Source: Alphaproteobacteria bacterium (GTDB lineage Bacteria > Myxococcota_A > UBA796 > GCA-2862545). From it: 33,430 nt of DNA. The stretch spans positions 1-33,430 of the forward strand of contig JACKEQ010000045.1 of NCBI GenBank assembly GCA_020632885.1, in the 5' to 3' direction. A model generated the notes under the pieces. The model did no database searches. It had not been told where the DNA came from and was given only the letters and a program-made list of their open reading frames with translations. The translations under genes and the position numbers were made by a program. Numbering within the stretch: the stretch's first letter is position 1; every line of letters begins with the position of its first letter. Of this stretch, positions 1 to 7,681 are shown piece by piece.

Positions 1-258
1 GCGCTGGCGATCCGCTGCTGTCTCGTGCTCGCCGACCCCCCGGGGCCGTTGCAGCCCGAGATGGCCGCCTGGAGGCTGTACCTCGGGGGAGGAGGCCCGT
101 GGACCCTCACGTGGGAGGGCTCCGGCCGCCCGCGGATCCCGGACGGCAACGCGATCCTCCGGCGCCTGCCGTCCACCGCGACCGTCGGTGTGGATCCCCT
201 CCCGACCTCGGCGATGCAGGGCCTCCTGGCGGGTGTGGAGTGCGACGTCCGGGGGTGA
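1..258 (+). CDS. C-terminal fragment of an unknown protein (5' end outside window)
   Basis: The frame is open from the first base and stops with TGA at 256-258, giving 85 visible codons. A GTG at 25 could be an internal start, but the frame continues upstream of it to the window edge, so I treat this as a truncated gene. The visible part is rich in Gly, Pro and Leu. It has no motif I recognise, no membrane segment and no cysteine pattern. It lies 79 nt upstream of the deoxynucleoside kinase on the same strand and could share its transcript. Codon usage (strong G/C at third positions) matches the neighbouring genes, which is the main reason for calling it. Confidence 0.5.
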   Translation, partial: ALAIRCCLVLADPPGPLQPEMAAWRLYLGGGGPWTLTWEGSGRPRIPDGNAILRRLPSTATVGVDPLPTSAMQGLLAGVECDVRG

Positions 259-337
259 CGCGGTCGCTCACGTCGCCCTGTCGGGGCGGTTGTGTCCGTG
301 CGCGAGGCGGGCTACCCGGGCGCCTGCGGGAGGGGTC

Positions 338-946
338 GTGGCCGACAAGTTCATCGCGGTGTCCGGAAACATCGGCGTGGGCAAGACGAGCCTCGTGCGC
401 CACCTCACCACCGACTACGGCATGACGCCCGTGTACGAGCCCTTCGCGGACAACCCGTACCTCGACGACTTCTACGCTGACATGAAGCAGTGGTCGTTCC
501 ACAGCCAGATCTGGTTCCTCTCGCACAAGTTCCGGCTGCACCGGGAGCTCCAGGAGACCCCGGGCGTGCTCGTGCAGGACCGCACGATCTACGAGGACGC
601 GGAGATCTTCGCGACCTACCTCCACCGCTCGCGTCGCATGAGCAAGCGCGACCTCGACACCTACATGGAGCTCTACCGGGCCATGCAGGCCACGCTCCAG
701 CCGCCCGACCTCATGATCTACCTGCGGTGCTCGGTGCGCGCGATCCGCAAGCGGATCCGGCAGCGGGGCCGCCCGTCCGAACAGAACATCCCGCTGACCT
801 ACCTGCGCCGGCTCAACGAGCTCTACGAGGACTGGATCTCCCGCTACGAAGGGCCCGTGCTCATCTGGGACTCCGAGCGCGCCGACTACCTCACGCACCT
901 CGTGGACCGTCTGGAGTTCGAGCGGTCGATCCGCGCCGTGCTCTGA
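338..946 (+). CDS. Deoxynucleoside kinase (dNK/dGK family)
   Basis: Cytosolic salvage enzyme that transfers the gamma-phosphate of ATP to the 5'-hydroxyl of a deoxynucleoside; the base preference cannot be read from the sequence. The 202-residue length is typical of the dNK/dCK/dGK family. Visible motifs are the P-loop GNIGVGKTS (residues 10-18), the early acidic YEP (33-35), the substrate-pocket segment with W52, Q57 and FLSHKF, the DRTIYED motif (81-87) that corresponds to the family's ERS/DRS catalytic-Arg motif, and an Arg-rich lid (RKRIRQRGR). The open frame extends further upstream, but GTG 338 is chosen because a GGGAGGGG Shine-Dalgarno sits just before it and the P-loop then falls at the usual N-terminal position. 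The 125 nt downstream are non-coding and probably hold the promoter of the next gene. Confidence 0.9.
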   Translation: MADKFIAVSGNIGVGKTSLVRHLTTDYGMTPVYEPFADNPYLDDFYADMKQWSFHSQIWFLSHKFRLHRELQETPGVLVQDRTIYEDAEIFATYLHRSRRMSKRDLDTYMELYRAMQATLQPPDLMIYLRCSVRAIRKRIRQRGRPSEQNIPLTYLRRLNELYEDWISRYEGPVLIWDSERADYLTHLVDRLEFERSIRAVL

Positions 947-996
947 GGTCGATCGCGATCGTGCCGCCGGGGGCGCGCGACAGCCGGGCCGTCCTG

Positions 997-1023
997 TAGA
1001 CTGTGCGGCGGGTCTGGTATACG
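997..1023 (+). promoter_or_regulatory. Candidate -10 elements upstream of the zinc-ribbon protein
   Basis: The 125-nt gap before the start at 1072 contains TAGACT (997-1002) and, 15 nt further, TATACG (1018-1023). Both resemble a sigma-70 -10 box, but neither has a convincing -35 box at 16-18 nt. TAGACT is the same hexamer seen before several other genes in this window, which is why I record it. Which of the two is used cannot be decided by eye. Confidence 0.3.
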
Positions 1024-1071
1024 ACCCCCACCACGGGGCTCGCTGGGAGCGCCGGGTTCCGCGGAGCAGGG

Positions 1072-2766
1072 ATGAAGGTCGTCTGCGACAACTGCAGCGC
1101 CGTCTACAAGGTCCCCGACGACAAGCTCACCAAGCCCGTCAACAAGGCCACCTGCCGCCAGTGCGGGCACCGCATGCTCATCCCGCGCCCGCGCGTGGAT
1201 GCCGATCCGAACGAGCGCACGCTCGTCACCGCCGTCCCGCCCACGCCCATCGGGGCGCCTCCGCGCGCCGAGACCCCCTGGAGCGCGTCCGCCCGTCCGG
1301 AGCGCACGCTGCCCGGTCGCGCCGCGCCCGTCGGGTTCAGCCCCTCCCTCGGTGGCGAGGAGGTGCCGGTGTTCCCGGGCACCCCCATGCCCACGGGCGC
1401 CCGTCGCCAGGCCCCGAGCTCCGCGGCCATCCAGTCCTACGCGGACGCCCACGACGATCGCGACGAGATCAGCCTGCCCCCGGAGCCCGCACCGCGCCGG
1501 CCGAGCCTCGCCGCCCAGCCCACGGCGCCCGCGCCGGCCTCGCGCCGCATGCCGTCGTCGCCGGCACTCCAGCAGCAGAACACGGCTCCCTCGCTCCAGC
1601 ACCAGCCCACGGCGCCTGCACCGGGCCGCTCGCCCGCCACCTCGGGACCGCTGCCCTCGATGGGGCCACCCACCGCGGGCCTGCCGTCCGCGGGTCCGCC
1701 CATGGCGCCCGCCCCGTACCCGTCCGCCGGGCCGCCCCTCCAGCAGCAGGCCACCGTGCCCGCACCGCTCACCGCCGGCGGGCTCGCCGCGTCCGCGCCG
1801 CCGCCGGTGGCGTACCAGCAGGCGCCGGCCAGGCCGAGCCAGATGCCCGCTCGGCCGGCGATCCCTTCGGCGCCGGTGCACGATCCGAGCCTCGACCTCA
1901 CCCTGGCGATGGTGGGGATGTTCAGCTCGCTCGCGGGCATCTTCGTGCTCTCGCTCCTCTCGGTGTGGCCGTGGCGTTCCGTGCTCTGGATGGGTCTCGC
2001 CATCTCCATCGGCGGCACGATCTCCTCCATCCTGATCCTGCTCACGTCCCAGCGCGGCACCCGGCCGGCCTGGGTGCCCACGTCGCTCGCCACGGGGGGC
2101 ATCCTCGCCGTCGCGCTCTCCACGTTCATCGTGTCCACGCACTTCGTGGGCGAGCGCATGGTGGAGTTCGACCTCGGGCGCATCGCCAAGCTGAACTTCG
2201 CGAGCCCGGACCCCGTGCTCCCCGTGGAGCCCGCCCAGCCGATCGAGCGTCCGCGGCCGGCGGCCCCCGATCCGGACCCCGATCCCGATCCGGAGCCCGC
2301 GCCCGACCCCGACCCCGAGCCCCGTCCGAAGCCCGATCGGCCGCGGCCCACGCCTACACCCCGCCCGAGCCCGCCGCCCCGTCCCGTGCCGAGCCCGGTG
2401 CCCGCGCCCATGCCGGCCCCCGTGCCCATGCCGCCGCCAGCCCCGGTCGTGGCGCCGCCGGTCCCCGCACCGGAGCCCGTCGCGGCCACCGTGTCGTTCG
2501 AGGTCATCGACGTGATGCTCCGAAACAACACGCCCGTGAAGAAGTGCTTCTACGACGTGGGGCAGGCCACCGGGCAGCTCCCGCCGCGGGTGGACGTCGC
2601 GTTCAACCTCATGCCCACCGGCTCCGTCACGGGTGTGACCATCAAGCAGGCCCAGTACCAGGGCTCGCCTCTCGAGCGCTGCCTCGGCACGGCCATCCGG
2701 AACATCGGCTTCCCGCCCAGCTCCGGCAACGGGCAGAGCATCGTCTACCCGTTCGTGCTCCAGTGA
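1072..2766 (+). CDS. MJ0042 zinc-ribbon, Pro-rich membrane protein with AgmX/PglI-type C-terminal domain
   Basis: 564 residues in four parts. (1) An MJ0042-type zinc ribbon with C5/C8 and C28/C31. (2) A long Pro/Ala-rich low-complexity linker. (3) About three hydrophobic segments, roughly residues 277-299, 304-324 and 336-358. (4) A second Pro/Asp-rich linker with DPDPDPDPEP-type repeats (about 398-470) and a compact C-terminal domain (about 474-564) carrying the LRNNTPVKKCFYD and LERCLGTAIRNIGFP signatures of TonB-like AgmX/PglI C-terminal domains. Such proteins in myxobacteria bridge cytoplasm and periplasm, for example in gliding machinery (family knowledge). A motility role here is only inference. 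ATG 1072 is chosen over an upstream in-frame ATG because GGAGCAGG precedes it and the zinc ribbon begins at once. The stop overlaps the GTG of the Nudix gene (GTGA). Confidence 0.85.
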   Translation: MKVVCDNCSAVYKVPDDKLTKPVNKATCRQCGHRMLIPRPRVDADPNERTLVTAVPPTPIGAPPRAETPWSASARPERTLPGRAAPVGFSPSLGGEEVPVFPGTPMPTGARRQAPSSAAIQSYADAHDDRDEISLPPEPAPRRPSLAAQPTAPAPASRRMPSSPALQQQNTAPSLQHQPTAPAPGRSPATSGPLPSMGPPTAGLPSAGPPMAPAPYPSAGPPLQQQATVPAPLTAGGLAASAPPPVAYQQAPARPSQMPARPAIPSAPVHDPSLDLTLAMVGMFSSLAGIFVLSLLSVWPWRSVLWMGLAISIGGTISSILILLTSQRGTRPAWVPTSLATGGILAVALSTFIVSTHFVGERMVEFDLGRIAKLNFASPDPVLPVEPAQPIERPRPAAPDPDPDPDPEPAPDPDPEPRPKPDRPRPTPTPRPSPPPRPVPSPVPAPMPAPVPMPPPAPVVAPPVPAPEPVAATVSFEVIDVMLRNNTPVKKCFYDVGQATGQLPPRVDVAFNLMPTGSVTGVTIKQAQYQGSPLERCLGTAIRNIGFPPSSGNGQSIVYPFVLQ

Positions 2767-3320
2767 CCCGCCTTCCGGACTTCGCGGCCTTCGAGCCTGC
2801 GGACGCGCTGGAGGCGGGCTATCGCGAGGCCCTGGTGGAGCTCGCCGGCCACCCGCGCCCCACGTCCCGTGACACGTTCGCCCCGGGCCACTACACGGCG
2901 TCCGCGTTCGTGCTCTCGCCCGACGGACGCGACCTCCTGCTCATCGAGCACGCCAAGCTCGCGCGCTGGCTCCAGCCCGGGGGCCACGTGGATCCCGACG
3001 ATGCCGACCTGGTGGCCGCCGCGCGCCGGGAGGTGGCCGAGGAGACCGGCCTGCACGACCTCGAGCTCCTGCAGCCCGCGCCCTTCGACCTCGACGTGCA
3101 CGTGATCCCCGCACGCAAGGCGGACCCCGAGCACCGCCACTTCGACGTGCGCTACCTCTTCCGCGCCCTCACCCGCCACATCCAGGCCGACTCGGACGCC
3201 CTCGCGGCCCGCTGGGTGCCCCTGGAGGACGTGCCGTCCATCGAGAGCGACGAGAGCGTGTGGCGAGCGGTCCGAAAGCTCCAGGGCTCCCGAGCTACGG
3301 GGAGTCCAGCGCGAGGGTGA
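2763..3320 (+). CDS. Nudix hydrolase
   Basis: Hydrolyses a nucleoside diphosphate linked to another moiety, using divalent metal; the substrate is unknown. 185 residues. The Nudix box runs from G73-G74-H75 to REVAEETGL (89-97), with metal-binding E93/E94. It has the one-residue-longer form typical of the GGHVD...D...REaxEETG subgroup, and Asp stands where the first conserved Glu usually lies. The GTG at 2763 overlaps the TGA of the preceding gene (GTGA), so translational coupling is likely, and homology-like content begins directly after it. The last 26 nt overlap the 3' end of dtd on the opposite strand. Pairing with a membrane protein of unrelated function is probably genome compaction, not pathway linkage. 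Confidence 0.88.
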   Translation: MTRLPDFAAFEPADALEAGYREALVELAGHPRPTSRDTFAPGHYTASAFVLSPDGRDLLLIEHAKLARWLQPGGHVDPDDADLVAAARREVAEETGLHDLELLQPAPFDLDVHVIPARKADPEHRHFDVRYLFRALTRHIQADSDALAARWVPLEDVPSIESDESVWRAVRKLQGSRATGSPARG

Positions 3321-3735
3321 CCGGGCCGTCGTTCACGAGCCCCACCTTCATGTCGGCCCCGAACACACCGCGCTCCACGCGCACCCCCTGCGCTGCGAGC
3401 AGGTCGCAGAACCGCGCGTAGAGGGGCTCGGCGCGCTCCGGGGGTGCGGCACCCACGAAGCTCGGGCGGCGTCCCTTCCGGCAGTCGCCGAACAGGGTGA
3501 ACTGGCTGATCGCGAGGGCCGCTCCACCCACGTCGAGCAGCGAGAGGTTCATGCGTCCCTCGTCGTCCGGGAAGATCCGGAGGTTCACCACCTTCTTCAC
3601 CATCCAGTCGACCTCGGGCTCCCCATCCTCGGGACCGACACCCACCAGGAGCAGCAGGCCCGTGCCGATGGCGCCCACCACCTCACCGTCCACCCGTACC
3701 GAAGCCTCGCTCACCCGCTGGAGCACGAGCTTCAC
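3295..3735 (-). CDS. dtd: D-aminoacyl-tRNA deacylase
   Basis: Removes D-amino acids (and Gly mischarged on tRNA-Ala) from tRNA as a homodimeric proofreading enzyme in the cytoplasm. 146 residues, the usual length. Both family signatures are present: SQFTL (77-81) and NDGPVT (135-140), whose Gly-Pro forms the chiral-proofreading cis motif, plus the RRPSF segment. The start is GTG (3735-3733). It overlaps the TGA of the upstream pseudokinase gene on the same strand (GTGA), which implies translational coupling. The 3' end overlaps the Nudix gene by 26 nt in convergent orientation. The neighbouring hisS is divergent from this two-gene unit, so two tRNA-quality functions lie side by side. Confidence 0.95.
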   Translation of the reverse strand: MKLVLQRVSEASVRVDGEVVGAIGTGLLLLVGVGPEDGEPEVDWMVKKVVNLRIFPDDEGRMNLSLLDVGGAALAISQFTLFGDCRKGRRPSFVGAAPPERAEPLYARFCDLLAAQGVRVERGVFGADMKVGLVNDGPVTLALDSP

Positions 3736-6035
3736 TGCACGATCTCCTTGTCGCAGCTCACCTCGCCCGCGGCGCTCTTGTTGCAGGTGACCGAACCCGT
3801 GGCCCGGACCTGGAAGGCCCCGAGCGCCCCGCCGATGTCGACGAGACAGGTCTCCACCTGGCCGTAGGTCTCGAGGTTGACGGTGACGGGCCCATCGAAC
3901 TGCTTGCGGACCTTGCCGCACGTCAGGCGGCCGCGGTCGCGGGTCTTGAGGGTGAGCGTGATGGGACCCGCATCCAGCGTCGGGGTGGGGGCCGGCGCAA
4001 CCGGCTGTGGCCGTGGATCGGGACGCGGCTGGGGGCGGACGGGCTCCGGTCGCGGCTCCGGGCGCGGATCGGGGCGTGGCTGAGGGCGGACGGGCTCCGG
4101 TCGGGGGGCCGGGCGCGGATCGGGCCGGGACGTGGGCTTCGTGGGTCCGGGGTCCGGCACAGGATCGGGCGAGGCGGGCTGCACGGGGTCCGGGAGCGAG
4201 GGATCGGGCAGGCTGGGGCCCGGGAGGCTCGGGCCGGGCAGGCTGGGGCCCGGGAGGCCGGGGGCCGGCTCGGGTGCGACCACCGTGGACGTGGGCCCAG
4301 CGCCCGAGAACACCATGACCACCCCGGAGAGCCCGCCCAGACCGGCGCAGAGCACGATGGCCACCACGAGGACGATGAGGATGCCGCCCACCAGGAGGAT
4401 GTTGCCGTTCCCGCCCTCCTCGGCCTCGTCCCAGGCCTCGGGCTCGTACGGCGGGACGGGCGGCTCCACGGGGAGCTGCGCGGTCGTCTGCTGGTTGCTC
4501 GGCGGTGGCGGCTGCACGGGCGGTGGCGGCTGTACCGGGGGTGGCTGTGACGGCGGGGACACAGGGCCGGACCGGCTCGGGCGCGACGGGGGCGGGATGG
4601 CCCGCAGGTCCTCCGTCTCCACCTCCGACACCCGCTGGGGCGGAGGTGTGGAAGGCGGCGAGTTGGGCGGACGGAAGACCTGGGGCGCGGGTGCGGGGGT
4701 CTCCATGGTGCGCACGGCGCTGACGCTCATCCGCACGGTCTCCTCGCCGAGGGACGCGCTGTCCTCCTCGCGCCCGAAGCTCGACGCGAAGGGCGTGGCG
4801 ATCGCCTGGGGCTCGAGGCCCTGACGGGCGGCCATCGGCGCGGCTGTGGCCGACGGATCGGGAACGGGCGGCGGTTGGGGCGGCCGCGGGGGCTGCGGCA
4901 CCGGGGGGGCCGGGGCACGCTGGGGCCTGGGCACGGGCGCCGGTGCGGGCTCGGGCACGCGCTCGGAGGCGGCGGCCTCGCGCTCGCGCTCGCGGTCCAG
5001 CTGCTCGCGGGTGGTGGCCTGGGTGCGGCGGCGCTGGCCCTCGCCTGCGGCGCGCTTGGGCCGTGGGGCCTCGTCGTCGCCGGCGGCCATCGCCTTGAGC
5101 TGGTCGCGGGTCCAGTAGTTGGTGGCCGACCCGCCGCCCACGGCGGGCTGGCGCGCGGGAGCGTCGGGCTGCTTGGTGAGCGCCGCCTTCATGTCGGCGC
5201 GCGTGAAGAACGCCGTGCCGCCCGCGGCCGCGTTGTTGTTGAAGGCCAGACCGCCCTTCTCGAGGGGCCCACGCGACATCAGGGGCCCGTCGAGGTCGTC
5301 GGTGGGGGGCTCCGGCTCGTACCGCTGCGGCGCGGGCTCGGGCGTGGGGTCCCACTCGGGCTCGGGTGCTCGCGCCGGCCCCCGCGAGGGTGCGGGGGGA
5401 GGGGAGGGGGCGCGCCTGCCACGACGCTGGCCGCCACCGTCGAGAGCATCGAGGCACCACTGCACGAACTCGGGGCCGCGGGCCTCCTCGGCGAAGGCCA
5501 CGAAGGTGCGCCAGGTCTCCACGGCCTCGGGACGCTCTGCGGGATCGTACGAGAGCAGCTTGGCCAGGAACCACTGCACGTCGCCGACCATCTCCTCGTT
5601 CAGGTCGCCGAAGTCCACGGCCAGGATGGCGTCGATCACCGCGTCGTCGTGGGACTCGCGGGTGCGGCTGTCGAACGTGGGGAGCGGGCGGCCAGCGAAG
5701 AGCTCGAAGCCCACGGCGCCGAGGCCGTACAGATCGCTCTCGGTGCGCGGGCGGGACTCCGGCGCGCGGGTGCGCCGCTGGCCGAAGGCCTCGAGGGAGA
5801 CGGCCCCGGTGTCGTCCACGAACAGGTACTTGAGCTGGATGTCGCCGTGGACCTGCGCGTCCTCCTCGGCGATGTCGAGGATCTCGCAGAGGCCGGCGAG
5901 GATCTGGAGCACGACGTTGTGCGGCGGGAGACCGTCCTGCAGCACCGACTCGAGGTCGAGGCCGATCGCGGCACCCGCGCACGCGTCGACACCACCGTCC
6001 TCTCCCAAGGTGCGCACGTAGTGGAAGTCGCTCAC
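3732..6035 (-). CDS. Pseudokinase-like C-lobe protein with Pro-rich linkers, one membrane region and a Cys-containing C-terminal domain
   Basis: 767 residues. The N-terminal ~170 residues resemble only the C-lobe of a Ser/Thr protein kinase. HGD (63-65) stands for HRD, the Lys and Asn of HRDLKxxN are lost, DFG is replaced by EAFG (82-85), and a SDLYGLGAVGFELFAGRPLP helix-F-like segment follows. There is no glycine loop or VAIK lysine, so catalysis is very unlikely. After this come long Pro-rich linkers, three copies of a TR-x-x-L motif near residues 278, 309 and 342, a hydrophobic region around 540-575, Pro/Arg repeats, and a C-terminal domain (about 690-767) with four Cys. GTG 6035 is chosen because AGGAG lies 7 nt upstream and kinase-like sequence starts at once; the frame is open further up but runs antisense to hisS. 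It is coupled to dtd by GTGA. Its function is unknown, and a membrane scaffold is an inference. Confidence 0.75.
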   Translation of the reverse strand: MSDFHYVRTLGEDGGVDACAGAAIGLDLESVLQDGLPPHNVVLQILAGLCEILDIAEEDAQVHGDIQLKYLFVDDTGAVSLEAFGQRRTRAPESRPRTESDLYGLGAVGFELFAGRPLPTFDSRTRESHDDAVIDAILAVDFGDLNEEMVGDVQWFLAKLLSYDPAERPEAVETWRTFVAFAEEARGPEFVQWCLDALDGGGQRRGRRAPSPPPAPSRGPARAPEPEWDPTPEPAPQRYEPEPPTDDLDGPLMSRGPLEKGGLAFNNNAAAGGTAFFTRADMKAALTKQPDAPARQPAVGGGSATNYWTRDQLKAMAAGDDEAPRPKRAAGEGQRRRTQATTREQLDREREREAAASERVPEPAPAPVPRPQRAPAPPVPQPPRPPQPPPVPDPSATAAPMAARQGLEPQAIATPFASSFGREEDSASLGEETVRMSVSAVRTMETPAPAPQVFRPPNSPPSTPPPQRVSEVETEDLRAIPPPSRPSRSGPVSPPSQPPPVQPPPPVQPPPPSNQQTTAQLPVEPPVPPYEPEAWDEAEEGGNGNILLVGGILIVLVVAIVLCAGLGGLSGVVMVFSGAGPTSTVVAPEPAPGLPGPSLPGPSLPGPSLPDPSLPDPVQPASPDPVPDPGPTKPTSRPDPRPAPRPEPVRPQPRPDPRPEPRPEPVRPQPRPDPRPQPVAPAPTPTLDAGPITLTLKTRDRGRLTCGKVRKQFDGPVTVNLETYGQVETCLVDIGGALGAFQVRATGSVTCNKSAAGEVSCDKEIVQ
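4015..4265 (-). repeat. In-frame Pro-rich coding tandem repeats
   Basis: Inside the pseudokinase gene, DNA near 4033 and 4084 repeats GGGCGGACGGGCTCCGGTCG with a 51-nt period; it encodes Arg/Pro/Glu/Gln repeats. From about 4191 to 4265 there are 15-nt units alternating GGGCAGGCTGGGGCC and CGGGAGGCTCGGGCC, which encode LPGPS repeats. Both keep the reading frame. They form the extended, presumably envelope-spanning arm between the membrane region and the C-terminal domain. Length variation between strains is expected for this kind of repeat (inference). Confidence 0.7.
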
Positions 6036-6067
6036 CCGTCTCCTCTGCCCACCATCCGGGCACGCGC

Positions 6068-6073
6068 AGTCTA
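6068..6073 (-). promoter_or_regulatory. Candidate -10 (TAGACT) of the pseudokinase-dtd unit
   Basis: Read on the minus strand, TAGACT ends 33 nt before the GTG at 6035. That would place transcription start near 6061, with a ~26-nt leader carrying the AGGAG ribosome site. No good -35 is visible 16-18 nt upstream. The same hexamer occurs before other genes of the window. The 78-nt gap between this gene and divergent hisS must also hold the hisS promoter, which I could not identify. Confidence 0.35.
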
Positions 6074-6113
6074 CCGCCAACGGACGGGTTACGGGGCGCC
6101 GGCTGGAGGCCCG

Positions 6114-7424
6114 ATGGACGTGAACCGAGCGCGTGGAGCCCGTGACTTTCTGCCTCCCCAGATGCACGAGCGTCAGGGGGTGCTCGACGCCATCCGGGCC
6201 ACCTTCGAGGAACACGGGTTCGAGCCCCTGGATACCCCGGCCTTCGAGCGCATCGAAGTGCTCACGGGCAAGTACGGCGACGAGGGCGACAAGCTCATCT
6301 TCAAGATCCTGGCCCGCGGGGAGGCCGGCGAGAGGGGAGAGTGCGACCTCGCGCTCCGCTACGATCTGACGGTGCCGCTGGCGCGCGTGGTGGCCATGCA
6401 CGGCGAGCTGCGTATGCCGTTCAAGCGCTACCACATGGGCCCGGTGTGGCGCGCGGACCGTCCGGCGCGCGGTCGGTTCCGCGAGTTCTGGCAGTGCGAC
6501 GGTGACATCCTCGGCACCACCGAGCCGACGGCCGAGGCGGAGTGCCTCGCGTTCGCCTGGCGGGCCCTCGACCGCATGGGCTTCGGCGACGTGGTGCTGC
6601 GGATCAACGACCGGCGCCTGCTGAAGGCTCTGGCGTGCCACCTCGGCGTGGAGGACCGCGAGGGCGAGCTGCTCATCGCGGTCGACAAGCTCGACAAGAT
6701 CGGGCGCGACGGCGTCTCGGCGGAGCTCGAGGGCCGCGGGTTCGGCGCGGGTGTGGTGTCCGGGCTCTGGGAGGTCCTCGAGGGCGACGACGACCCCCTC
6801 GAGCGCATGGGCCGCGTGCTCGCCGACCAGCCGGCCACAGCGGGGGCCGTGGCCACCCTGCGCGAGGTCGTGCGGCGTGCCGAGCTCCTCGGCGTGCCGT
6901 CCACCAGCCTCTCCATCGACCCCACGATCGCCCGAGGCCTCGACTACTACACCGGGCCCATCTGGGAGGGCGTCATCCCCGGCGCCAACATGGGGTCGGT
7001 GTGCTCCGGAGGCCGCTACGACGGGCTCGTCGGGATGTTCTCGGGCCAGGACGTCCCGGCTGTCGGCATCTCCCTCGGCCTCGACCGCCTGATGGTCCTC
7101 CGCGAGGAGCGCGGGCTCGCTCCGAAGGCCACCTCCGCCCCCGTCCTGGTGACGATCTACGATTCCGAGAATCCAGATCCATCGATCCGTGTAGCGCGCG
7201 CCTTCCGCGAGGCTGGCATCGGCGCCGATCTGTTCCCCGATGCGCGCAAGCTGAAGGCCCAGCTGAAGTACGCCGACCAGCGTGGCTACCCGTGGATCGC
7301 GATCGTCGGTCCCCGCGAGAGTGAAGCCGGGACCGTGCAGATCAAGGAGGCGGCCACCCGCGCTCAGCACGATCTCCCCGTCGCGGACGCCATCGCCACC
7401 GTGCGCGCGAGCCTCGCGCGGTAG
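6114..7424 (+). CDS. hisS: Histidyl-tRNA synthetase
   Basis: Class II aminoacyl-tRNA synthetase that charges tRNA-His with histidine via histidyl-adenylate; cytoplasmic and essential. 436 residues, close to the usual bacterial length. An N-terminal GARDFLPPQM segment is followed by motif 1, motif 2 (FKRYHMGPVWRADRP and FREFWQCDGDILG), the histidine-specific ARGLDYYTGPIWE (family consensus LVRGLDYY), SGGRYDGL and motif 3 GISLGLDRL. A C-terminal anticodon-binding domain follows, with DARKLKAQLKYADQRGYPW. ATG 6114 is preceded by GGAGG at a 4-nt spacing. It is divergent from the pseudokinase-dtd unit. An unusual feature is the DPTIARGLDYY version of the HisA motif. The identity is secure. Confidence 0.97.
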   Translation: MDVNRARGARDFLPPQMHERQGVLDAIRATFEEHGFEPLDTPAFERIEVLTGKYGDEGDKLIFKILARGEAGERGECDLALRYDLTVPLARVVAMHGELRMPFKRYHMGPVWRADRPARGRFREFWQCDGDILGTTEPTAEAECLAFAWRALDRMGFGDVVLRINDRRLLKALACHLGVEDREGELLIAVDKLDKIGRDGVSAELEGRGFGAGVVSGLWEVLEGDDDPLERMGRVLADQPATAGAVATLREVVRRAELLGVPSTSLSIDPTIARGLDYYTGPIWEGVIPGANMGSVCSGGRYDGLVGMFSGQDVPAVGISLGLDRLMVLREERGLAPKATSAPVLVTIYDSENPDPSIRVARAFREAGIGADLFPDARKLKAQLKYADQRGYPWIAIVGPRESEAGTVQIKEAATRAQHDLPVADAIATVRASLAR

Positions 7425-7467
7425 AGTCGGGACGCAGGTTGGCACCCGCCCTGCAACCCCTCCCTCC

Positions 7468-7490
7468 GACGGTCGCACCCACCGGCCGTC
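7468..7490 (+). other. Hairpin in the hisS-small ORF gap
   Basis: GACGGTCG (7468-7475) pairs with CGGCCGTC (7483-7490) around a 7-nt loop, giving an eight-pair stem with one G-T pair. No T-run follows, so it is not a canonical intrinsic terminator. It lies 43 nt downstream of the hisS stop and 10 nt before the AGGAG of the next small gene. It could be a terminator-like or leader structure, or a chance fold in GC-rich DNA. Confidence 0.3.
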
Positions 7491-7512
7491 CCCTCCACCC
7501 AGGAGAAACCCC

Positions 7513-7677
7513 ATGGCCCGCTCGCTCACGGTCAAGCACGAAGAGAACCTCTCGGTCAGCCCGCTGTTCGCCGGCTTCGTGCTGCTCGCCATCACCTGCC
7601 TGATGCTCTCCGCCGCCACCGGCTGGGCCGAGCCCGGCGCGGACGGCGCCGCCGACGCGATCGTCACGGCCCCCTGA
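7513..7677 (+). CDS. Small single-pass membrane protein (54 aa)
   Basis: A 54-residue frame with a charged N-terminus (two Lys, one Arg and a Glu pair), one strongly hydrophobic segment (about residues 19-38, rich in Leu/Ala) and a short Gly/Ala/Asp tail. ATG 7513 has a good Shine-Dalgarno, AGGAG, ending 8 nt upstream, which is the main support for a gene this short. A TAGAGT hexamer overlapping the hisS stop (7422-7427) could serve as its -10. The segment could also be read as a signal peptide ending near WAEPG. I do not recognise the family. The phosphatase gene starts 4 nt after its stop and lacks its own ribosome site, suggesting coupled expression. Confidence 0.6.
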   Translation: MARSLTVKHEENLSVSPLFAGFVLLAITCLMLSAATGWAEPGADGAADAIVTAP

Positions 7678-7681
7678 CGCG

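Noticed and set aside
107..898. Minus-strand frame antisense to the deoxynucleoside kinase
   Set aside because: It has no recognisable domain, and the plus strand encodes a complete kinase with all motifs.
4015..4265. Tandem repeats in the pseudokinase gene as a mobile or regulatory element
   Set aside because: They keep the frame and encode Pro-rich linkers, so coding repeats explain them.
6036..7667. Upstream extension of the pseudokinase gene on the minus strand
   Set aside because: This part is antisense to hisS, contains no kinase N-lobe motifs, and a good ribosome site with GTG 6035 precedes the recognisable domain.
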